Shown: in pieces, positions 7,109 to 12,612 of the stretch | Numbering within the stretch: position 1 is the stretch's first letter | Layout: the number at the start of each line of letters is the position of its first letter | NCBI GenBank assembly: GCA_902782595.1 | Contig: CACZNW010000046.1 | Span: 1 to 12,612, forward strand | Reading direction: 5' to 3' | DNA: 12,612 nucleotides | Origin: an uncultured Methanobrevibacter sp. | GTDB taxonomy: Archaea; Methanobacteriota; Methanobacteria; Methanobacteriales; Methanobacteriaceae | Notes under the pieces: model-generated | The model's database searches: none | Told to the model about the DNA's origin: nothing | Seen by the model: the letters and a program-made list of their open reading frames with translations, nothing else | Translations under genes and position numbers: made by a program

Positions 7109-8617
7109 TTATAATTCAAAAACAATTGATTTGTATTTTGTGGCAGCTTCTCCAATAGCAATTACCATCTCACAATCCAAATTCAATGCTTTTCTAAGAC
7201 CCTCACGAACCTCTTCTTCGGAAGCCCCTAAAGTTCCAGTTTTTTCAAAATCATCAACATGATTTAAAAAGATTCTATCATTCAATTTAGGATTGTCCTT
7301 CAGTTTTTCAAGTGCAATCTTTTGTGAAGCCACAGACGCAGGTACAATGAATTTTGAGAACTTTAAAACGCTGTTGAAAATATCAACATCTCCAATATAA
7401 CCTGACTCGGAGGATACAGTAATGACAGTTGTAAAATCTCCAAACAACTTTTTAAACTCTTTCAATACGGTTTCAACTCCGGCAGGATTATGAGCATAAT
7501 CAACGAAAATATCCTTACCTTTTACTTCACCTACTTCCTCCATTCTACCGCTGACCCCAGTAAAACCTGCAATGGTCGGTAAAATCTTTTCAAAAGGCAA
7601 GTCTAAAAATTCATGAGCGGCTATAATAACTCCTGTGATATTATATACATTATGAAGACCGTCCACTCCCATTTTAACAGTTAATTTCTCGGCTGGAGTG
7701 TGCAGGTCAAATGTTCTGTTGGCCAAATCCACATTGGTTGCAACATAATCGACCTGAGGAGTGGTGACACCACACTGACAGAAATAATATCCGCAACCGG
7801 AAATGATTTCCTTAACGGCAATTTCACGTCCGCAAACACATTCCTTCATACCAATCGAGTCCGGAAGCTCATCAACACCGAAGGTAATGACTTCACCCTT
7901 AAAGTCAAGTTCACGAAGCAGACCTATAATGGTCGGATCATGACCGTTGACAATCAGCTGGCCAATGCCCAATTCCTTTATGAACTCTCCTTTAACATTT
8001 GCATAATCCATAAAGCTTCCAAGATCATTTAAATGATCGGGAGTGATGTTTGTAATCAGACCACTGGACATTTCTGTGTGTTTAACTATTCTTCCAACTG
8101 TTCCGGGAACTCCGAAGGTTCCAACTTCAAGTATCCCAACATCCCCGTTAAGTCTTGACTGAAGAATCGGAATAAACTCGGCATTACCCTGCATACCGTC
8201 CAGGTCATGTTCACATGGTTTTATTCCATTATCATATGCAATCAGTTTAAGAAGTGTGGTTGAAGTTGTTTTACCGTTGGTTCCTGTTATCCCAAATACG
8301 GGTTTTTCGGGTTTAATCATGTCAATGACTTCTTCCAAATTCAAAATAGGTTTTTCACAGTTTTTAATAACATCGGCGTCAGAGGATAAACTTAAAGGCG
8401 GAATGATATAATCCGCTTTTTTAAAGAAAGTTTCAGGAGCATTTCCATAATAGACTTCAATATCATAACCTTCCAGAGACTTTGCAAAACGGCAGTCCTT
8501 TTTAAATGCCAAATCAGTGCCAATAACATCATAACCTCTTTGTTTAAGTATCCTCGCTATTAAATTCCCATTTGCTCCGCAAACTCCAATAACTCCGAAG
8601 GTTGTATTCTTATTCAT
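7109..8617 (-). CDS. MurE-like peptide ligase with MurT-like zinc ribbon (pseudomurein type)
   Basis: This 502-residue Mur-family ATP-dependent amide ligase has a Rossmann-like N-terminus (about 6-36), the ATP loop TGTNGKTT (111-118), TNITPDHLND (189-198), a probable carbamylated lysine K209 in YANVKGEF, and DYAHNPAG (373-380). Crystal structures of such pseudomurein ligases (pMurE) are known from Methanothermus and Methanothermobacter, so addition of an amino acid to the pseudomurein cross-link peptide in the cytoplasm is the likely role. It contains a cysteine cluster, C260, C262, C275, C280 and C282, laid out like the zinc ribbon inserted in MurT. NPAG also recalls MurT. The ribosome site gggag lies about 8 nt before the ATG. 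The gene overlaps its upstream partner by 8 nt, so the two are translationally coupled. The exact substrate is not known. Confidence 0.88.
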   Translation of the reverse strand: MNKNTTFGVIGVCGANGNLIARILKQRGYDVIGTDLAFKKDCRFAKSLEGYDIEVYYGNAPETFFKKADYIIPPLSLSSDADVIKNCEKPILNLEEVIDMIKPEKPVFGITGTNGKTTSTTLLKLIAYDNGIKPCEHDLDGMQGNAEFIPILQSRLNGDVGILEVGTFGVPGTVGRIVKHTEMSSGLITNITPDHLNDLGSFMDYANVKGEFIKELGIGQLIVNGHDPTIIGLLRELDFKGEVITFGVDELPDSIGMKECVCGREIAVKEIISGCGYYFCQCGVTTPQVDYVATNVDLANRTFDLHTPAEKLTVKMGVDGLHNVYNITGVIIAAHEFLDLPFEKILPTIAGFTGVSGRMEEVGEVKGKDIFVDYAHNPAGVETVLKEFKKLFGDFTTVITVSSESGYIGDVDIFNSVLKFSKFIVPASVASQKIALEKLKDNPKLNDRIFLNHVDDFEKTGTLGASEEEVREGLRKALNLDCEMVIAIGEAATKYKSIVFEL

Positions 8618-9998
8618 ATTTACTGCTCCCGTCCTTAAGTCCTTTCATAATCTTATTTAAAACATTTACCCTGTCAAATGATATGAGCGGCCCCATATGC
8701 AATATTATGTCTCCCGGCTCAGAATATTTAAATGACAGCTCAGCCGCCTCCTCCAGAGTATCAGTTGCAATTTTTATGATGTTTTCACTAGTAATCGCAT
8801 CCAAAATCTCATAGGCAATGTGAATCTCAACTTTCTGAATTGATTCATCAAAACCGCTTGCAAGTACCGCTTTAATGTTATCATATTCATCAAAAATGCG
8901 GCCCACTTCCGCCTTGTCCCTTACCCATGAAGTGTCAAAGTGATCAAGGAACACTACAAGACTTTCGCCTTCAAAATAATCTAGAGTGGCCCTTATACCA
9001 TCAGGCAAAAATGCCGCATCAATAATAACCTGTCTTCCATTATAGTCACCGTAATCCTCCATGTGAGCTGAAAGACCTTTAAATGTTGACAATGCTTTAA
9101 TTATGTCCTCCTGACTGATGCCGTAATTGAGACCAACAGCGGCCGCTCCAACGGCATTTTCGAAAAAGTAACTCATCATGTTAAATGGAGAAGTAAATTC
9201 CCCATCGTCATATGAAACGGTTAATGATTTATCACCCATGGTTCCCTTAAAATCAACATCCTTATCCATTGTATAATAAATAGTGTCGTCCCTAAGCAAA
9301 TCTGTTTCGTTTCTGCATTCATCATTGGCTATCAGCTTATCACTGATGTCCTGAATGATTAATTTACGAAGCAAATATTTTTCATAAGAACCGCCAAATT
9401 CATTTAAATGCTCTTTAGTCAGGTAGGATAAAACACCGATTTTAATATTTAACTTATTCAAAAGACCTAAAGTACCATGAGGAAGTTCAAAAACAGCTAT
9501 ATCACAATTTTCGGCTTTACCTGTAACAATACCATCAATAATAGTTTCTGAAACCAGATTATTTGCAAGTGAGGAACATGACCATACATTATAACCTGCA
9601 GCTTTAAACACACTGGTAATGAGCATTGTTGTTGTGGTTTTACCCATTGACCCGGTAATGCCTATAATATCTGCCGGAACCAAATCGTTGACCATCCCGG
9701 AGAAATCTTCATTGGTTAAAACATGAACATCACTGTCTGCGATTAATTTTGCTATGGGCGCATCTTCGGGTAAAGTGGGAGGCATGTAAACCGCTTCAAT
9801 ACCGTCAAGTGCAGGTTCAGGATTTTTCAAATCTAAAATAATTCCTTCATCCTCCATTTTATGCAGCCATGTCTGGTAAATAGGTTTGAACTCAGACATT
9901 TCCTTTAAATCCGTGATAATAACTTTATGACCTAAATAATTAAGCAGCCTTGCAACAGGCCTACTAGCATTTCCCGCACCAACAACCAAATAATTCAT
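8610..9998 (-). CDS. Mur ligase family protein, possible coenzyme F430 synthase (CfbE) or pseudomurein ligase
   Basis: This 462-residue protein has Mur ligase architecture: an N-terminal nucleotide-binding fold (VVGAGNASRPVARLL, 5-19), the ATP loop TGSMGKTT (115-122), and TKEHLNE (194-200) in the place of the family TNxxxDHL motif. The usual DYAH segment reads DAAFLPDG (327-334), so the conserved histidine is missing, and the protein is diverged from true peptide ligases. Two roles fit. One is CfbE, a Mur-like ligase that closes the last ring of the methanogenesis cofactor F430. The other is one of the pseudomurein peptide ligases, suggested by the 8-nt overlap with the MurE-like gene. I cannot decide between them. 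The ATG is supported by gaggt 6-7 nt upstream (10005-10009). It is the first gene of the mur operon. Confidence 0.85.
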   Translation of the reverse strand: MNYLVVGAGNASRPVARLLNYLGHKVIITDLKEMSEFKPIYQTWLHKMEDEGIILDLKNPEPALDGIEAVYMPPTLPEDAPIAKLIADSDVHVLTNEDFSGMVNDLVPADIIGITGSMGKTTTTMLITSVFKAAGYNVWSCSSLANNLVSETIIDGIVTGKAENCDIAVFELPHGTLGLLNKLNIKIGVLSYLTKEHLNEFGGSYEKYLLRKLIIQDISDKLIANDECRNETDLLRDDTIYYTMDKDVDFKGTMGDKSLTVSYDDGEFTSPFNMMSYFFENAVGAAAVGLNYGISQEDIIKALSTFKGLSAHMEDYGDYNGRQVIIDAAFLPDGIRATLDYFEGESLVVFLDHFDTSWVRDKAEVGRIFDEYDNIKAVLASGFDESIQKVEIHIAYEILDAITSENIIKIATDTLEEAAELSFKYSEPGDIILHMGPLISFDRVNVLNKIMKGLKDGSSKYE

Positions 9999-10049
9999 GT
10001 AAAAACCTCGTTTATAGTATAATATAACTTTTATTCAATTTAATATTTT

Positions 10050-10062
10050 GTATAATTTTTGA
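10050..10062 (-). promoter_or_regulatory. Possible BRE/TATA promoter of the mur pair
   Basis: On the minus strand a caaaaat stretch followed by ttatac lies 52-64 nt before the ATG at 9998. This is nearly the same distance as the hisS TATA box from its start, and it would give a leader of about 30 nt. A second AT-rich box (10018-10029) would imply a leaderless transcript, which conflicts with the good ribosome site. The call is by pattern only, in very AT-rich DNA. Confidence 0.35.
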
Positions 10063-10107
10063 ACTCAGCGGCATAAAGAAGCCAAAGAATTATTGCACAA
10101 ATATGTT

Positions 10108-10161
10108 AAAATTGAAAAAATAAGGGTTTCCGCCATATCCCAGATAAATTGTTTCAATTTT
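10108..10161. repeat. Nested inverted repeat in the intergenic region upstream of the mur pair
   Basis: A perfect 10-bp inverted repeat (aaaattgaaa at 10108-10117, tttcaatttt at 10152-10161) encloses a 34-nt loop. The loop holds a short ggg/ccc pairing (10124-10126 with 10139-10141) and is richer in GC than its surroundings. It could be a leader RNA hairpin, an operator, or chance in AT-rich DNA. Otherwise 9999-10219 shows only the promoter and ribosome site. Confidence 0.3.
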
Positions 10162-10219
10162 GCGACTTTCATAATTATATTTCATAAAATCTAAAATTTT
10201 CCAAAAATATATTTTAACA

Positions 10220-10516
10220 TTATCTTCTAAATTTTAAAGAACATCCGATGACTGCTAAAGCACTGATCAGTAAAACTAATGGATTAGCAGTAGGATGATT
10301 GGTTAAAGGCACACCACTATTACCATTACCACCATTACTAGGTGAATCATAATAAATTTCAGGATCAACATCATCATCTGAAATATAATCATCATCACTA
10401 GGGTCGCCAACAATAGACCCTGAACCTTCATCTGAATAAGCAGAAATAACAGTGAGACTACATGCAGCAACCATCAAAACTGCCAAAACAATCAATAATG
10501 ATTTATTCAAATTCAT
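10220..10516 (-). CDS. Small secreted acidic protein with C-terminal membrane anchor
   Basis: No named family is recognised. The 98-residue product has an N-terminal signal sequence (NLNK, then a hydrophobic stretch to about residue 27), an acidic stalk with 12 Asp/Glu and no basic residue in about 33 positions, a Gly/Asn/Ser/Pro linker, and a C-terminal hydrophobic segment after PTANP ending in KFRR. That C-terminus resembles the anchors of archaeal surface proteins, so it probably sits in the membrane with its stalk outside. The ATG at 10516 is chosen because a strong ribosome site (ggaggt, minus strand of 10524-10529) lies 7 nt upstream. An in-frame TTG at 10531 precedes that site and is unlikely. 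It lies 52 nt downstream of the adhesin gene on the same strand and is probably co-transcribed. Confidence 0.75.
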   Translation of the reverse strand: MNLNKSLLIVLAVLMVAACSLTVISAYSDEGSGSIVGDPSDDDYISDDDVDPEIYYDSPSNGGNGNSGVPLTNHPTANPLVLLISALAVIGCSLKFRR

Positions 10517-10535
10517 AAAAAATACCTCCAAAATT

Positions 10536-10543
10536 AAAAAAAA
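10536..10543 (-). terminator. U8 tract between adhesin and small protein gene
   Basis: Eight T residues on the minus strand lie 25 nt after the adhesin stop and just before the ribosome site of the small protein gene. It may act as a partial terminator that lowers expression of the downstream gene. No separate promoter is visible in the 52-nt gap. Confidence 0.3.
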
Positions 10544-10568
10544 TAAGAGAAGAAAATAATCCTCTCAT

Positions 10569-12612
10569 TTATTTTTTAACTTTTACTTTAGTCTTAATTG
10601 TGTCTTTTAAGTAAGTAACTTTCATAGTATAAGTTTTACCTGGTTTGAATTTCTTAATAATCTTCTTGTTAAGGGTAATCTTAGCAATGCCTTTTTTATT
10701 GGTTTTAGCAGTGTAAGTCTTACCTTTAAGTTTGAATTTTATTTTCTTATAAGCCATAGGTTTACCATTACTAGATTTAAGTTTAGCTTTTAAAATTACT
10801 TTCTTAACTGATTTTTTAAATTTAGCAACTTTTTTTGTCTTAAGAATCTGTTTAACAGTGACTACATGTTTAGTATTTACACCTTTGTAGGAAAGTTTTA
10901 TTGTGTACTTACCTGGAGTGTAATATTTATCAAGTTTAATATTAATATATCCATTAGCATCAGTTCTATAAGATTTATTTTTACCCTTAATATTAATCTT
11001 AAATAAAACACCCGCACCAACAGGTTTACCATCAACACCAATAATTCTGATTTTATAATTATAACCGCTATTATAATCTACAGTGACATCTTTGTTGACA
11101 ATATTTGCGAGATTCTTATTAACTGTGAAACTAGCATTGGTAGGAGTACTTAAAACATCACTATTATTCTGTTTATAATAAACAGGAACAGTATAATTTC
11201 CGGCAGAAAGATCAGGAATAGAAATAGTAGCCTTACCATCAGAACCTACATTGCCTGTATACTCTTTACCATTTATATTAACAAATACTTCACCACCAGT
11301 CTTATTAGTTTTAACATTAATCACAACAGGAGTATCTTCATCGCCTCCGACACCATCTTTAGTAATAATATCCATATCAACAAGACGAGCAACCAATGGA
11401 TAGTCATCACTATTTGCTTTAGTAGCATCATCGATTGTTACATCACTATCACCTTTCAAAGCAATAGCGGGAGCATTGGAATTAACATTATCCTTCTTGA
11501 AAGCAAAGTTAGTAATAGTGGAATTTCTACCATTTAATACCATAACCGGACCTTCATTATCTGAAGAACTAATATTATTTAATCTGGCATTATCACCGGT
11601 TAAATCGAAAGCAGGACTAGTGCCATTGGCAACATCCACATTGGAAATAATTAGATTATTACCATTATTTTTAATTACCTGACCGGTTACCTTATTTGCA
11701 TCCACATCACTGACTTTGATATTATTACCTTCAGTATTAACAACTGAACCAACAATGCCCTTAGCAGTTACATTAGATACAACAGTATTGTCACCAGTAG
11801 CGTTAATAACAGAACCATTAACATTATCAGCATCAATATTTGAAATCTTATTACCATCACCAGTAGTTTTTATACCACCGTCAACATCTTTTAAACCAAC
11901 ATTGTTAATATCAGTATTGTTTCCAGTTGAATCAATTATGTTTCCATCAATATTTTCAAAGTCAATATTGGAGAAATTATTATTATTTCCATTAGAAGTA
12001 ATTGGTGTACCATTTACATTAGATAAAGTCATATTATCCAAACTTACATCATCACAGGCAATATTGAATATTCCTGAAGTTCCATTAGCACCAATATTAG
12101 AACCATTACCATTAATTTTAATAGGACTAGTAATATTTACCGGATTATTGACAATTACATTAAACGGAATAGTTACTTCATCTTCACCATCTTTAATAGC
12201 ATCATCAATTAATTTTTGTAAATCAGTTTCATTATAATTGGTAACAACAAATGATTTAGTAACCGCTGAACTAGGTTTATAATTATTATCCCCCTTATAA
12301 ACAGCGGATACAGTGTAAGTACCAGCAGGTAAAACAGTAGATAATATAACAGCATTTCCATCTTTAGTAATGTTATGTTTAATTTTAGAACCGTTCCAAA
12401 GAGTTATTTCAACTATGCCTTCAGCATCATCAGGAAGAGTGATAATCATTTTAGTGTCTTCATTATTGACACCAGTAACCGGATCAACTTTTAAAGCATC
12501 TGCTGTGAAATCAAACTCAGAAGTTGTTTGATTAACTTTAACAATCTCATCATCATTAAATGTAGCAGTATAATTCTCAGTAGCAGCATAAGTTACATTA
12601 ACAACATAACCA
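10569..12612 (-). CDS. Large adhesin-like surface protein, C-terminal part (5' end outside the window)
   Basis: The frame is open to the window edge, so the Met at 12449 is internal and at least 680 residues are visible. From the edge inward come an Ig-like domain ending near 12240 (AGTYTVSAVYKGDNNYKPS), a right-handed beta-helix with eight Asn/Gly-rich repeats (about 11502-12035), an Ig-like domain (near residues 430-500 from the edge), a third Ig-like domain (GVDGKPVGAGVLFKI onward) and a final Ig-like domain. The last 91 residues hold 35 lysines and a single acidic residue. There is no C-terminal membrane helix. This is typical of the adhesin-like proteins of Methanobrevibacter, thought to bind other microbes or host surfaces. 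Its ligand is unknown. The small anchored protein follows directly. Confidence 0.88.
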   Translation of the reverse strand, partial: GYVVNVTYAATENYTATFNDDEIVKVNQTTSEFDFTADALKVDPVTGVNNEDTKMIITLPDDAEGIVEITLWNGSKIKHNITKDGNAVILSTVLPAGTYTVSAVYKGDNNYKPSSAVTKSFVVTNYNETDLQKLIDDAIKDGEDEVTIPFNVIVNNPVNITSPIKINGNGSNIGANGTSGIFNIACDDVSLDNMTLSNVNGTPITSNGNNNNFSNIDFENIDGNIIDSTGNNTDINNVGLKDVDGGIKTTGDGNKISNIDADNVNGSVINATGDNTVVSNVTAKGIVGSVVNTEGNNIKVSDVDANKVTGQVIKNNGNNLIISNVDVANGTSPAFDLTGDNARLNNISSSDNEGPVMVLNGRNSTITNFAFKKDNVNSNAPAIALKGDSDVTIDDATKANSDDYPLVARLVDMDIITKDGVGGDEDTPVVINVKTNKTGGEVFVNINGKEYTGNVGSDGKATISIPDLSAGNYTVPVYYKQNNSDVLSTPTNASFTVNKNLANIVNKDVTVDYNSGYNYKIRIIGVDGKPVGAGVLFKINIKGKNKSYRTDANGYINIKLDKYYTPGKYTIKLSYKGVNTKHVVTVKQILKTKKVAKFKKSVKKVILKAKLKSSNGKPMAYKKIKFKLKGKTYTAKTNKKGIAKITLNKKIIKKFKPGKTYTMKVTYLKDTIKTKVKVKK
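11502..12035 (-). repeat. Eight beta-helix repeats of 21-23 residues
   Basis: Within the adhesin, eight tandem units share a pattern of an Asn/Asp-containing turn, a Gly, a short hydrophobic strand, a Gly-Asp/Asn-Asn turn and a strand ending SNI, NNV or SNV. The period is about 66 nt. The units have diverged at DNA level, so the array is old rather than freshly amplified. Each unit is expected to form one coil of a right-handed beta-helix. Confidence 0.75.

Noticed and set aside
10517..10531. TTG start extending the small acidic protein by five residues
   Set aside because: The extension covers the strong ggaggt ribosome site itself, which clearly serves the ATG at 10516.
11502..12035. CRISPR-like regularity of about 66 nt
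   Set aside because: The periodicity is at protein level in an open frame, and the DNA units are diverged with no constant repeat and variable spacer.
11716..12237. Plus-strand frame of 173 codons opposite the adhesin
   Set aside because: It is antisense to the repetitive Asn/Gly-rich adhesin, whose codons rarely give stops on the other strand. It has no ribosome site and a Leu/Pro/Thr-biased composition.

Overview
The window looks like chromosomal DNA of an AT-rich methanogenic archaeon of the Methanobacteriales, most likely Methanobrevibacter or a close relative. This rests on archaeal families (a PINA-type PIN/ATPase/KH protein and a Hef helicase-nuclease), two Mur-type ligases as expected in pseudomurein-walled or F430-making methanogens, a large Asn-rich adhesin-like surface protein, BRE/TATA-type promoters, and GGAG ribosome sites about 7 nt before the starts. 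No database search was possible, so the genus is inference.

Region 1 (1-4466, plus strand) is one tight four-gene operon: hisS (histidyl-tRNA synthetase), hisI (phosphoribosyl-AMP cyclohydrolase), a PINA-like PIN-ATPase-KH protein, and a TIM-barrel protein that keeps all nine metal-ligand positions of endonuclease IV. Gaps are 2-5 nt. Its end overlaps by 4 bp, tail to tail, with region 2.

Region 2 (4463-9998, minus strand), in transcription order, is a Mur-like ligase (8610-9998), a second Mur ligase carrying a MurT-like zinc-ribbon insertion (7109-8617), a roughly 300-bp relic that resembles an IS200/IS605 (TnpB-type) element with its gene deleted (about 6795-7094), and hef (4463-6781). The relic separates hef from the mur pair. 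Without it, the mur stop and the hef start would be about 27 nt apart. On the minus strand its right end has the layout of a TnpB guide (omega) RNA that would read directly into the hef start codon.

Region 3 (9999-12612, minus strand) is a surface module: the C-terminal 680 residues of a large adhesin-like protein that runs off the window (Ig-like domains, eight beta-helix repeats of about 22 residues, an extremely lysine-rich C-terminus), followed 52 nt later by a 98-residue secreted protein with an acidic stalk and a C-terminal membrane segment.

The points most worth a second look are the TnpB-element relic fused to the hef leader, the endonuclease IV-like metal site beside PINA and Hef, the MurT-like ribbon in a MurE-type ligase, and the basic/acidic adhesin-anchor pair.
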